Shown one piece after another: positions 1 through 11,423 of a stretch of 64,000 nt of DNA; the stretch's first letter is position 1, and every line of letters starts with the position of its first letter. The position numbers and the translations under genes are program-made. The notes below the pieces were generated by a model that saw only the letters and a program-made list of their open reading frames with translations, was not told where the DNA came from and searched no databases. This DNA is from Lingula anatina. Lineage: Eukaryota; Brachiopoda; Lingulata; Lingulida; Lingulidae. The DNA lies in the NCBI RefSeq assembly GCF_001039355.2, contig NW_019775527.1:1-64000 (forward strand), read 5' to 3'.

Positions 1-74
1 ACAACCATTTCATAAATTCACAAAATAACAATTAAAACAATATCAGAATCAGACAAACAAATCTACATTGCTAC

Positions 75-248
75 TTAATTCTGATAACCTGTGTACATAC
101 TGTAGCAGCATTTCCAAACTGCTAAAGACAACAAAATAAACAGGTACAATTTATGATATCATTAATTCTGATAACCTGTGTACATACTGTAGCAGCATTT
201 CCAAACTGCTAAAGACAACAAAATAAACAGGTACAATTTATGATATCA
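75..248. repeat. Tandem duplication, 87-bp period, two copies
   Basis: Two adjacent, essentially identical copies run from about 75 to 161 and 162 to 248. Each includes TTAATTCTGATAACCTGTG at its start and a TTTATGATATCATTA end. No coding potential is visible in them. An assembly duplication is possible because the copies are nearly identical. Confidence 0.85.
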
Positions 249-494
249 TTAAACAACATCATAAAACAATCCAATCTTACCGATTTTCAGGAGGACACTG
301 CCTTATACACATTCAAAGTCATTCAGAAAATTTGAATAAAAATACAGTTTATCAGTTCTAGGGTTAACAAGATGATGCACAAAGTGCTGGACAGACACAG
401 TGATCAGAATATAGACAGACTGAGTGTCTGTATATAATAAATATGCCATAAAATGTCCATTATGCAACTTAATGACCTCACAATAACAGAGATC

Positions 495-801
495 ATTTAT
501 AACACATTATATCTGCACTGAAATATATGTATTCACATTAAAACATTTTCAATGAAGTCTTGTTCTCTTCAGTGATGGCTAATTGTCTACCACAATCTCA
601 CTGTATATGCTACCTCTACTAGTACTGTAACAGTTTCCATGCATATGGGGAAAATTATTATAACACATCACAACTGAGCTGAAATATCAATTCGCTTTTA
701 AACATTTCCAATGTGTCTATTTGTCTTCAGTGATAGAGTATTGTCCAACACAATCTCCTTGCTTTATATACCCTGCCTCTATAGTTTCCATGTATATGGT
801 A
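495..801. repeat. Diverged tandem duplication, about 155-bp period
   Basis: The segments 495-652 and 653-801 align to each other. Both contain ACATTT(T/C)CAATG, then a CTTCAGTGAT block, a CACAATCTC block and a GTTTCCATG(C/T)ATATGG end. They are clearly diverged and so older than the 87-bp duplication next door. They lie just downstream of a possible minus-strand exon (823-995) and could be part of its 3' UTR. Confidence 0.6.
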
Positions 802-822
802 GAAATTGATTCTTTGTGTTAC

Positions 823-1828
823 CTGGAACCCACATTTGTTGTGTAATTGTACTGTTCCATATAACTGGCTCCACAGGATCTGCCGTTTTTGGAAGTCTTG
901 TTCTGGGTGGTTCTGGCAGCACTTTCTCTCACTCAGTATAAAATTGACCTCTTGGTCTGCCAGCAGCTCTTTACACAAATCCAGAAATGTATTTGCTAAA
1001 AACATAAATGAAATGAGTATAACTGTTTGCAATGCAATTGAATCATCTCTGTAATATAGTGCAAACTATTATTAGGAACCATCTGATGATACATTATTCA
1101 TATACAGGATGCTTTTGTAAGATGCACAATTTCATTTTTGTATCACCATGCTTGATATGCAACTGTAAACATCTGGGATAATCATATCAATTGGCTTTGG
1201 CTACTTAAAAGACATTTTCTGAGGAGTAATTTGAGAGGAGTCACAAAGGAAATTACTAATAAAAAATTTAATTCAAGACAGAATTACTTTAACTAAAAAG
1301 GAAACAAAAATATCATAATTGGTTTCTTTCTCTACAGTGGAAGATTAGGAGACCAATTACATATTGTTACATGACTTGTAAAACAATATCCACCATTAGT
1401 TTAGTGTAGCACCTGCAAGCAGTCCAGTTACTGTCATGACAATGGGTCATCCAAGGGAAGAAATGACCACTGCTCCACTTTGGATTCAATGAATTTCGTC
1501 CCAAACTGACCACATCAAGCAGGCCACTACAGAGACACTTCACCATGTACAACAACTGTCCAACCATGTGTATGAGCTAAAAAAAAAGATAAACATTCAT
1601 TATGCTTATGATAACTCATAATTTTCCAAGTCACATAAGTCATGAAATCCAAAAAACCTGTGATAATTGGTGTCAAAACAAAACCAACCATTCATTTTGT
1701 GTACAACCTGCAAAAAGTCCAGTTCCCTGTTTACCATGGCTGTCCTGTCTTTGGCACTTCACAACCCATTCATCCTGAAACTTGCTGTGTCTTGCACAGT
1801 TGCATGAGATGAAGGAATATTCCTGCAG
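823..1828 (-). CDS. Tentative two-exon coding segment, product not recognised
   Basis: I propose join of exons 1708-1828 and 823-995 on the minus strand. The first is bounded by AACAG acceptor and GCAG|GTTGTA donor and reads LQEYSFISCNCARHSKFQDE onward for 40 codons. The second has a good TTTTTAG acceptor and a CCAG|GTAACA donor, and reads through TFLDLCKELLADQEVNF and LWSQLYGTVQLHNKCGF. The phases fit: one leftover base joins two bases to make an Ala codon. The composition looks protein-like (charged, several Cys and Trp), but I do not recognise a family and see no start codon or stop within the pair, so it would be internal exons of a larger gene. Against it: the 3' part of exon 1 has a repeat relative at 1405-1440, and no flanking exons were found. 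Without splicing, the second exon would run on to a stop near 727. Confidence 0.35.
1413..1576 (-). other. Exon-like open segment with splice-site look-alikes
   Basis: A minus-strand segment preceded by a run of T and TAG and followed by GCAG|GTGCTA. It is open in one frame and contains MVGQLLYMVKCLCSGLLDVV. Its phase does not fit either neighbouring exon candidate. Its 3' end (about 40 bp, around the CTGCAA..AGTCCAGTT motif) is repeated at about 1700-1735. It may be an alternative exon, a duplicated exon remnant or chance. Confidence 0.2.
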
Positions 1829-2019
1829 CTGTTATTTCCTATTTCATATTAATAATACATCCCCCCATGTCCAGCCAGGTAAAGTCAGTTCACCTAGAAG
1901 ACACCATGCTCTATGGAGACTGGAGCTGGAAAAAGAGACAAAAGATAATATTAATGAAGTGACATAAATTATCTTAATAAAAAGAACATTGACAGTCCAT
2001 AAGAGCCAGCAGAATATTA

Positions 2020-2404
2020 GGGACCATTCCTAGACTAACTCAGGGGCGGATTTAGGCCGTCCTCCAGGATCTTCCGGAAGAAGGTCAGATTTTTAAGTTT
2101 ACATTGGCGAGTAACTAATCTTTTCTACTGGAAGACGGTCTAACATGGAGGATGGATCAATAAAGATAATTCGGAGGCCTGTCAGAAAATTACCTGTAAC
2201 TGTTGATCAATGTATTTCAGAGGGGATTCTTGCTAAATTGCAATCAACTTGAGCAGCTTAGATGTCTGTTACGCCTACTGAAGCTGCTAAAGGGTAATTA
2301 ATTATCAGTAGGCACGCCAGACATCTAAGCTGCTAAGCTAAAAGCAATTCAGCAAGAAATCCCTCAGAAATAAATTGATTAACATTTAGTCTGGGAATGG
2401 ACCC
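2020..2404. mobile_element. 385-bp MITE with terminal inverted repeats
   Basis: The left end GGGACCATTCCTAGACTAA and the right end TTAGTCTGGGAATGGACCC are inverted repeats. The flanks are TTA on the left and TTG on the right, close to a 3-bp target duplication. The middle holds a second palindrome around the words AGCAGCTTAGATGTCTG and CAGACATCTAAGCTGCT. The internal sequence resembles that of the MITEs at 7781, 8135, 21726 and 22612 (gctaaattgca, ttaattaccc, agtaggc), so it is probably a distant member of the same family. Confidence 0.7.
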
Positions 2405-5400
2405 TTGAATGGTCACATGCCTAGATCCCCACACGACTGTATGGTCGAATGGAGTCGAGATTTGATTAATGTGCCCCTGCCTGAACGACGCCAGTGGAGG
2501 CGTGTGAGAGGTGGAGTGACCATTACAGGATTAAGCAGTCTTCCTTTCATGTAGGTCTGCCATATTAAGGCCGTGGACCAGTCAGCACTCGGATCTTCTC
2601 ATTGCTTCTTGATTATATATAACTCTGCTAGTACTTTTTAATGTTTTACCTCAGATGTTTCAAGGATCGAACTCGGAGCTACTCAATAACACTTATAACA
2701 CTGGGATCACCGGATCCCTACGTCTATTCTCTACCTCTTGTATCTGCAGCTCCTTCTCTCTCTCTCTCTCTCTCTCTCTCAAAAACCCCGCCCAACTGCA
2801 TATGTCGCTATCAATCCCAAGACTTCCGGTACCAGATCACTACAACAAAGTACTCACCCTTTTGTCATCAAGAATGTGTTTGCATACATTTAAAGGGATG
2901 CTGGAATCGTGGAAAGCCCTACTGCTTTAGATAAAACTTTAATGGTAACTCATAGATATATCTTGTCCTTGGTATAACGTTATTTCATAACGTGTAAAAC
3001 GTTCCCGCTCCGCCTGACCATAGAAGTAGAGCTTCTATGGCCTGACTAAGCCCGACTAAGTAGGTCAAAGAAAACCCGCAGTGAATACTGGGTCACATCT
3101 CGGTACATTCGGCAGATGAAGCGCCACATTTTTACTCTGCGTCCAAGTTATTATATCTTTTGATTTTTCGTTTAGATATGATATCATTGATTATTGATAA
3201 AGAATAAATTATTGCAAAAAGGTCATTTCATTTTAGTTTATTTTATTAAAAGGTCATCAAATTATTTTGTATTGTTATTATTAGGCCTATGTATTTTCTT
3301 TTTGCTTCAACTTTTGCTGGTTCTCAGCACTGCTAACACAACGTTCAATTTAAGCAAATGGAGCATTTAAGGACCTTCGCATTTAGAGTGATTACCATTA
3401 AAAGTAAAATAAACGTAGCCTACTTGAAAATATTCTAAAGTCAATTTTTTTCCCAAATATCCTGCAAAGCTACTAGTAGGCCTACTTGTAGGCCTACTTT
3501 ACTTTTATAGACTGCGCTATCTAGAGACTATGCTTATATTAGATGCGCGTTAATTTTTTCTAAAACGTTCCAAATTTTTTTCCCAAGTATCAAGTATCTT
3601 TTCTCAATGCCTGGTAACGAAGGTGTTGCAATTGGCTTCCTAACAGAGTGCAGCTTTGTCGTGTTACGTGTAAAATATTTGGTTGTGCCCTGTCAACATA
3701 TCGTCTAGCTAATCATGAGGGCCCGCTGGGAAGGGGGGGGGGAGTGATCACATTTCACGGCCGCGGAAAATAAAATCATCAAATCACAAATTACATAAGT
3801 TTAATTAGAATTTTATTCATATCTCATTGAAAATGCGAGTCCGGCGAGCTGAAAATAACTATCATCGAGTATAATGACTTCGTTCCACTATATATAAGGA
3901 CGAGGGATAGAAACCCGCAATTCACGATTCACAGGAATGGGGTGCTTCACATCTCGGGGAATGATAAGTGGATGTTACGGGTAAGGAAAATACCCAACGG
4001 GGCCTTCAGTCCTTGTCTTAACTAAAATGAAGATTTAATTAATTTCTAAAATATTTCAAAACATGAAAGCAATTATAATTAATGATCTAGAGCAAAAGTA
4101 GGCCTACGCCAAGAAGGATTTTATAGCTTTTAAAAGTAGCTGCAAGTTATTTATTGCGTTATTTAAGATAAACATTCTAGATATTTTCTGACGTTAGACA
4201 TTATACATGCTTCCAAACAAGAATCTTATTTTCTACTTTGTTGAAAATAAACTTATAGGCAAATGTGAGATGGTGTTGCAAGCGACAGTTACGAAGGTCT
4301 AAAGATGGGTCTGAATTTCGTGTTTTAAATATGATTAGCACAGGTGCTGAGCTAACTAATTATGCAGTGATTTTCGTGTGCATCGAAAGACTAACCAAAG
4401 AAAGAGCGAGAGAGACAAAATGTTGTTATTATTCATCTACACAACGTACCTCCGACCGTGTTGGGAGTTCGACCCCCTTGAGGAATCGGATGATAGCTGT
4501 CGTCAATACTGCTTTTACATAACGTAACAAACGCGACCGTCCTTTGCGTTCAAATCATAAACAGGAATCTTTCTTTAAAAAATTATTAAAGACATTTTAC
4601 ATTTTATTCATATCTGTGAATATCTAGTAAAACTGCATCTGTGACTCAGGTAGAGTGTACTCTCTCTCTCTCTCTCTCTCTCTCCGACTCCGGTTGTCTC
4701 TGGCTGAATTCACAGTAAGTTGATCCTTGGACCAGAATCAGATAACAGACCTCTTTTATGGTAGTTAACTGTTATGACTGATAAATGAAACTACATATTT
4801 TTCATTCGACCGAATAAACAAGCAAACTACAGGGATGCGTGACGTATGATGCATGTAAAAGGGACACGAAGTTAGAAGTGCGTGATAAAGGTTAACGTCT
4901 TGAAGATTAGGCCTACATAATAATAAAACAAGACTAATATTCGTTGAGATATTCATTGTCTCTAAAAAGTGTTTTTAAAAGTGTCTAATATTTTTATGAA
5001 CTTGTGCTTGACAATCATCTTTGTCTTGTGTCGCGTATGTATCCTTTTAAAATGGTGGCTGTTTGTGCTGTAGTGGTGCTTGATGCGAGCTTTGAGTTTC
5101 GAAAAGGACGTAAGGCAGCTTATTTCTATCGTTTTTTTTTTTAATTATTATTATTTCTATTATATCAATTATCTACGCTTGTACAGATACAAGCAAGGCA
5201 AGCAAGTAGTCTCTGGCAGCATGGACCTAATGAGGTCCATGCTGCCAGTGAATCGCGCGGACTTCTCCTGCTACTACTCAGACATTAACTAGATATTGTA
5301 AACATATATTGGCACATGAATCAATAAGACATCAAGCAACTTTCATGGAAAATAAACTGAAATTAAATCTGGAGATTCCTTTGTCTATTATCAATTCGAA

Positions 5401-5494
5401 ATTACGTTAAATCTCGGCAAGTTCATCATCATCACCATCATACTTCCGTCGCCGTTCGAAGCGTGAAGTTCAAACAGTGCATATCAAAACCGTA
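2405..5494. other. Intergenic stretch without a supported gene
   Basis: I see no coding region here. It holds two CT microsatellites (2755-2780 and 4660-4684), a G run near 3731, several copies of the palindromic word TAGGCCTA (near 3284, 3478 and 3492) and the hairpin at 5213. Open frames in this stretch are short and have no recognisable motif. Confidence 0.6.
5213..5248. other. Perfect hairpin, 16-bp arms, 4-nt loop
   Basis: CTGGCAGCATGGACCT is followed by the loop AATG and then the exact reverse complement. No other part of the surroundings is repeated. It could be the relic of a foldback element or a structured-RNA stem. Confidence 0.75.
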
Positions 5495-5804
5495 AATAGG
5501 AGTTCTTACGTAGGAAACATCGCGCTAGAGAACGGGTTTAATTAAGGCATTCTCATGAGCAAATCTGGAACAAAGCACTTGTTACCTAAAAATAAAAAAT
5601 ACTTTTCAGAATTATGCAAGAAAAAGTAATGAAAAGAACGAAGGCAGAATAATTTTTAATTAAAAATGGAAACTGAACAACAAATACAGCTTCAAGCAAA
5701 CGAAACTGAATAAAGAAAATACACACTCATGATTTTGACTGATGCGTTACAGTGCATGGCAGGACTATGTGAAAACAACATACACCCTCCCCTACACATA
5801 CACT

Positions 5805-5862
<58 letters not shown>

Positions 5863-7250
5863 TGGAGCGGTCTCAATTCAGGTCTTTTATCAAAAAAAAA
5901 AAATTTTTATGGTACTATAAAATACAAAGTATATAATACCATAGACTTCGTAGCTGTGTGCATGAACCCAAAAATGTGCTATAACACGATCAAAAAAAGA
6001 AATACATGTATATCTTCTTGAAAAAAGAACAGTCACATTAGAACCCCCCACCCCCACCCCCCCACCAATACGCCCCCTTTCTATTGATACCCTACAAAGT
6101 CAGCGTGTGTAGGAGTGTGAAAACTATGTGAAAGTAGGTCAAAAGTTCACGGATAGGATATGCCATGTAAGGGTTCTTAGGGGAGTTAGGTGATCTCCTT
6201 TTGAGGTTTTTTTTTTATTTTATTTTTTATTCAGCCAATTTTGAGAAGAAATGTTAGTGTCTTCACGGTAGCCATATATAGTTGTGGGGATTTGTAAAAA
6301 AAAAAGCTTTGTGGTCTTAAATGAGACTTCATTTTCACACTTGCAACCGACATAGAAAAATAATGTTTGAAAAGAACAATAAAAAAATGTTTGTAAGCCC
6401 ATTTACATACGCGGAAATAGTCAGATATGCTAGTACAAGGTCCCGCGGATAAGGCACTTACAAGTTGATATGCCTTATCTTCCTCTTTCTGTTTGATGAA
6501 GCATTTTACAGGTAAGGAATATAGTTGTATAGGCTTTTCGATCTGTAACAAGCAACGATAATGTATGAGTTTTAATCGCTCATTTTTTCACGGAATCGGC
6601 TATAGTCGAGGCTGTATATTTGTTGGTCAGTTAGTTAACAGTTTGATACCATGACCGCGTTCACAAGTGCATTGATAAAAATCTTTTAGTTCCAATATAA
6701 GGGGGAAGGCAAGGAAGAGCATGACCGCAAACTTCACTGTGTAATCTCGTATACCCTTCAATTAACGGTTATATTTAGGGATTACAGAGGAAGGGGGGTG
6801 TAGCTCTAGCCAAGTCTTAAATCCGGAAATAAGAAAAATCGTGTGTGTGAAGGAACGCATTTGAAAACGATTACGGGTCATGATTGGGACGATGGAAATA
6901 AGGTAAAATCGACAATAATAGGCTTCCTTTTCATATATTATCATTGCACACGTACATGTATATCTTTGCCATCATTACCCAACGTTATAACCAAATACCA
7001 ACAGCATTTAATGTCTAAAGCGGGGAAACGAGTACTTTCACATTCGCTACAAATTTCTTCTTAGTTTACCTTACAGCAGACAAAAACATCACGTTATGTA
7101 TTACTCATACTTGTTCTACTTTTACTTACATCATTGGCTTCCGGGGCACGTAGACCTATAACTGAAGTCACCTATGAAGCTGGCACCTTGAGATAATAAA
7201 CGGTATCAGTGCCGCATTGGCCGAGAAATAATTTTGGTAGTGGCGGTGGT

Positions 7251-7253
<3 letters not shown>

Positions 7254-7282
<29 letters not shown>
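7254..7282 (+). repeat. Poly-G tract, 29 bases
   Basis: An uninterrupted run of about 29 G follows GGTGGTGGA. The equivalent place in unit 2 (near 12743) has no G run, so it expanded or was inserted after the duplication. Confidence 0.9.
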
Positions 7283-7284
<2 letters not shown>

Positions 7285-7780
7285 ACAGTTGAAGGCCTAT
7301 ATATAATATACATGTCTCCATAGTTATTTGTAAAATATGTGGTTTTGCTGACTGATGGACTTTTAATCGTCTGAGAAAAGGAAAAGATAAACCTTTTATA
7401 GAGGCCCTCCTATAATATCACCTCCCCCTGCGTTGTTGATCAACAATCGCAATGAGAGCATCAGGTGATTTGCCTGACCTCGTCAATAATAATACTAGCA
7501 CTGCACCCTCATAAATGCCAATAAAATTTGATAAACATAAAGCATGTTATTTTTATAATCTGTGGAACTCGTCAAAATGTTGACTCGAGAATAGTTAAGA
7601 TACTTTTGGTCGTTTGGGAGAAAAGAAAGGCTAACTTTTTAGAGAGGCCTCTAAAATATTTATATGTCAATTTTACAGTACTGTTAATGCTGTTCTTAAT
7701 TTCAAATTGATATACATCACCAGTGCCTGCATTTCGGATAAATTATTGATAATTTCTCATTGTTATTTAAGTGAATATTA

Positions 7781-7993
7781 GACCCCATTCCCAGAGATTA
7801 GATCGATCCAACTAGATCGACCTAAATCCCCGGGGGTTCAAGCTAAATAGCTGTCAGCAGAGCGGGCACACGAGTTAATTACCCCCTTACAGCTTGTAGT
7901 AGGCGGGACGGACATTTAAGCCGGGTTAATTGACAGTAATCTAGTGAGACTCCCCACAGGGATAGATCGATCTAAAATCTATGGAAATGGGGT
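7781..7993 (+). mobile_element. MITE with GATCGATC-containing terminal repeats, copy A
   Basis: The element begins GACCCCATTCCCAGAGATTA and ends ATCTATGGAAATGGGGT; these are imperfect inverted repeats that both include a GATCGATC motif. It is flanked by TTA on both sides, as expected of 3-bp TWA target duplications (PIF/Harbinger-type; inference). It has no coding capacity. Other copies are at 8135, 21726 and 22612. Confidence 0.8.
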
Positions 7994-8134
7994 TTAAGAG
8001 ACTTACCTGAGTCGTGCAACTTCATGTATTCTGGATTTTCTGTTTTCTGTTGTTTGTTTCTAATATCCCCCCCCCCTTAAATTTGCTGGATCAGCTATCC
8101 AGTACCTCTAGCAGTAAGACCCCATGCGCCCTAA

Positions 8135-8341
8135 GACCCCATTCCCACAGATTTTACATCGATCTATCCCTGTGGGGAGTCTCACTAGATTACTGTCAAC
8201 TTAGCCGGCTAAAGCGTCTGTCCCGCCTACTAAAAGCTGTAAGGGGGAAATTAACTACCTTGCGCGCTCGCCTAACAGCAATTTAGCGTGAACCCCCAAG
8301 GAGTTAGGTCGATCTAGATGGATCGATCTAAATCTATGGGA
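8135..8341 (-). mobile_element. Same MITE family, copy B, inverted relative to copy A
   Basis: Begins GACCCCATTCCCACAG and ends GATCGATCTAAATCTATGGG; the outermost bases of the right end appear lost. It lies 141 bp from copy A in opposite orientation. Unit 2 of the segmental duplication lacks both copies and the spacer: GTGAATATAAGTCACT at about 13230 is the uninterrupted site. Confidence 0.75.
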
Positions 8342-8529
8342 AGTCACTGCGTCGGCCCTAAATATCATTGTAATATTTATCACTGCCGTTGTTTATATAC
8401 CTGTAGCCTATGTTTTATACTTATCAGAATTGTTATATTGGCATTTTTTTTATCACGGCTATTATCATCATTATGATTTTATTTTTTTTTAGTTTGAAGC
8501 CCAGCTGTGAAATCAATGCTTCATCAACA

Positions 8530-10046
8530 ATGGAAAGGGTGCTTCTGACATTGATATTAAACCAGATGCTGTCTTGGTCGCTCGCCGCCAATGTTTTCCC
8601 GGACCCAGAAGGAGAAATGTCCGTCTTTATAGAAGACAACGGTGACCCAGAGTACAAGATGGGGAATTCTCGGTGGTATCCTATAGGAAACGGCTCTCAC
8701 GCCAACAAGTGCGGAGAAATTCTGTTCAACCAAGCCGCCACGACCGCTCGCCTTCGCATCGACTATCTCCCCAACAACACGTTGGTCGCTGCTGCAGACT
8801 ATATGCGTGTTATAGGGCGGCCGATGATATACTGTGTGGGTTTGTTCTTCAACGTGCTTTGTATGTGCGTCCTGTTTAGGCGGGAATTACGCAGAGTGGC
8901 CACTTGTAATATCATGATAGCTTTGGCTGTCGCTGACTGCTGTACCTTGATCAACGGCATCTTCTACTGGGTCGAGTACGAGCTCCTTCATCCAGCGATG
9001 ACAGCCAGTAGAGGACTCTGTGGTCTGACTGTATTAACGGTGTATTTCGCACCTGAAATGAGTGCGTGTATGATAATGTTGATGAGCGGGGAGAGACTCC
9101 TCAGGCATATTAACACGCCAAAACACGAGGTGTTTTTTTCAATTAGGAAGACTCGGATTTACATCTTTGTGATCGCGGTTTTCCTCCTGATTTTGAATAT
9201 CCCTATCCCTTCATTTGATATTTATTTCTATGAGTGTGGGCGGCAGATATGCTGGAATATCTACCACGATTCCCCAGACCTCCTGAAAATACACAATGAA
9301 AATTCAGGTAAGCTAGCTACAGTGAAATATTCATCCATGTACAACATGTACATTAGCCAGTATATCAGTAAGATTTGTGGTTGAGCTTAAAACGATGCAC
9401 AATAATTTACAAGACTTGTTATTTTTTAGGACAATGATAGGCTATACACAGAATGTTTATAATTTGCTTTTTAGGCGAGGTCGGGGATTACTATTCGGCA
9501 TACAAATGGGTGGCTCTAGTGATATATTGGATCATTCCTTTTTTCGGCTTGCCAATCATTAACACCATGTTAGTGTGTGCCATCTGGAAAGATAAGAAGA
9601 AAGGGTCGCAAGTACAGGAGTCCACCATACCAACACCAGACTCCGGTTTATATAGAGACTGGCAATTCGAAGAACAGAAGAGCGTCACTAGAATGCTCAT
9701 TTCCGTTACAGTGGCATACTGGATCATGACAACGGGATTCAACCTGATTCAGGCTGATATTATCAAAATATATGGGTCTACTACCGATTACGAGAGAGCA
9801 AAGTTTTCTATGATTTACACAATTTTCATACTATTATTTTACATGAATCATGCCTCGAATTTCTTTCTTTACTGCTTGAGTGCCCGCCCATACAGGGAAG
9901 AATTAAAAGCAATGTGGCTTGATGCCAAAGAATTAATTTACATAAAAATTTGGATAAAGATGAAGGAAGCTAGAAGGTCCCACGTGCGCAGAAGTACCTC
10001 TTCTTATGGCAGCATGCCTCACCTCGCCGCCAATCAGGATGTGTGA
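8530..10046 (+). CDS. Orphan rhodopsin-like (class A) GPCR, copy 1
   Basis: Model: exons 8530-9307 and 9475-10046, giving 449 aa. The intron is 167 bp, phase 1, with TCAG|GTAAGC donor and TTTTTAG acceptor; an alternative AG at 9429 would hit a stop at once. Start: this ATG begins a signal-peptide-like MERVLLTLILNQMLSWSLA, and frame similarity with copy 2 fades upstream. The ectodomain has NGS (54) and NNT (82) glycosylation sites. Membrane segments lie at about 98-116, 126-147 (ALAVADC), 163-188, 208-226, 268-295, 330-352 and 370-394. TM3 starts at Cys164, with Cys236/Cys241 as possible partners. Class A motifs are modified: ERL replaces DRY, the CWxP Trp motif reads YWIM, and NPxxY reads NHASNFFLY followed by a basic helix 8. 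It is likely a surface receptor for a peptide-like ligand; ligand unknown. The tail is rich in Ser and Arg. Confidence 0.88.
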
Positions 10047-10479
10047 CGTACATGGTACATAGCCTTCGTAACTTTCACCTTTCATGCTGTTATAGTAACA
10101 AAAACGACATTGTGTGGAATTTGCTTTTTATTACCTAGTTCGTTTTCCTATTTAATGACTCGTAGTAAAAACCAATTGTGTTTGATATACTAACCAGATA
10201 TAAAATATATCTAACACTGCATGCCTAATGATTTGCTCTAATATTTGAATTAAATNACTTTTTACAAATGCCCATCTGTTATATTCAGTGTTTCATGCTT
10301 GGGCCAGCATAAGCCCTAAACGCATCAGACAGTTATATGAATCCTTGCTTCGTAGACTGGCACCTATTATTAGGTCACGTGGCTATGCCACTAAGTACTT
10401 ATTTTTGACTTGAAACTGCATATTTTGGTAGAATGTATATTTTGTTCTCATTTTGTGATTTTTTGTGAAATTTGATGTT

Positions 10480-10485
10480 AATAAA
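10480..10485 (+). promoter_or_regulatory. Polyadenylation signal candidate for GPCR copy 1
   Basis: An AATAAA hexamer about 430 bp downstream of the stop codon, in AT-rich sequence. It is outside the duplicated unit, so copy 2 must use a different signal (a candidate AATAAA lies near 15825). Confidence 0.35.
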
Positions 10486-11255
10486 ATGATACTAGGAGCA
10501 TATCATTCCACAGTCATTTATCTCCCCCATAGTATTGGCTCAGTAGGGGTGACACTTCTTTTGTCCAGTGTGTGTAGGAGTCCTTACGTAGGAAACATCG
10601 CGCTAGAGAACGGGCTTAATTAAGAAATTTTTGTTAGCGGTATTGTCACTAATTTAGAGAATCATGAACAAATTACTTTTCAGAATTATACAAGAAAAAA
10701 ATGAAAAAAATGAAGGTTGAATAATTTTTAATCAAAAATGGAATCTGAACAACAAATACAGCTTAAAGCAAATGAACTTGTATATAGAAAATAGACACTC
10801 GTGATTTTGACTTACGCGTTACAATTATTTTTTAAAATAATATCGGTACCTTGTCAATGCATGGCAGGACTATGTGTGAAAACGGCATACACCCTCCCCT
10901 ACACATACACTACAGAGAGAGAGAGAGAGAGGCGCGAATTGGGGGGGGGGGAGCTGAACAGTTAACGCGGTCTGAAAAATTTTAGGGAGAGTCAGATGAA
11001 AAATAGAGGGACCGTGGCATCTATTAAGTTCTACACGATGAATCTGGAATTGTGGGCTAGTTGAAGTTTTTTCTTTAAATGTTTGCAATATACTCTGCCT
11101 TTAGTTGTCATCTGGTGAGAAAGAAATTTTCTGCACTAACACAATCATTCCACGAGTGAAGAATACGTGGTAAACGCGCCTCAGAGATGCACTGCAGACG
11201 TCACGGCTTTTGGGTGAAAATCGCACGTGACATTCGGTTATAATTATGATATATA

Positions 11256-11258
<3 letters not shown>

Positions 11259-11299
<41 letters not shown>

Positions 11300-11384
11300 G
11301 AGTGAAAAAGGATATCGGCAAAACATTAAAATTTACAGCATTTTTATTTATTTGTGTTCGTCAAGGATAAATTTAATAAGAATA

Positions 11385-11423
<39 letters not shown>
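11259..11423. repeat. Poly-A run and CT/TA microsatellite
   Basis: A 39-base A run (11259-11297) is followed at 11385-11423 by a CT repeat passing directly into a TA repeat. Both are absent from unit 1. Confidence 0.9.

Larger units (their letters stand above)
5495..10255 (+). repeat. Tandem segmental duplication, unit 1 (carries GPCR copy 1)
   Basis: Unit 1 begins at TAGGAGTTCTTACGTAGGAA and ends where alignment with unit 2 stops, near the N at 10256 (ATATTTGAATTAAAT). Non-coding parts are collinear with unit 2 but diverged by many indels: an AG microsatellite at 5820-5858, a 29-base G run at 7254-7282 and a two-MITE insertion at 7781-8341 are private to unit 1. Coding exons are much more similar than the rest. 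Inside the 5' part, matching blocks at 6843-7060 and 12340-12530 may include a 5' untranslated exon (GGAAATAAG|GTAAAA donor). Confidence 0.85.

Noticed and set aside
75-248. CRISPR-like array
   Set aside because: Two direct 87-bp copies without spacers in a eukaryotic genome.
8410-8529. Upstream in-frame extension of GPCR copy 1 (and 13204-13407 for copy 2)
   Set aside because: The two upstream frames differ by indels, while similarity in frame begins close to the ATG at 8530/13408, which starts a good signal peptide.
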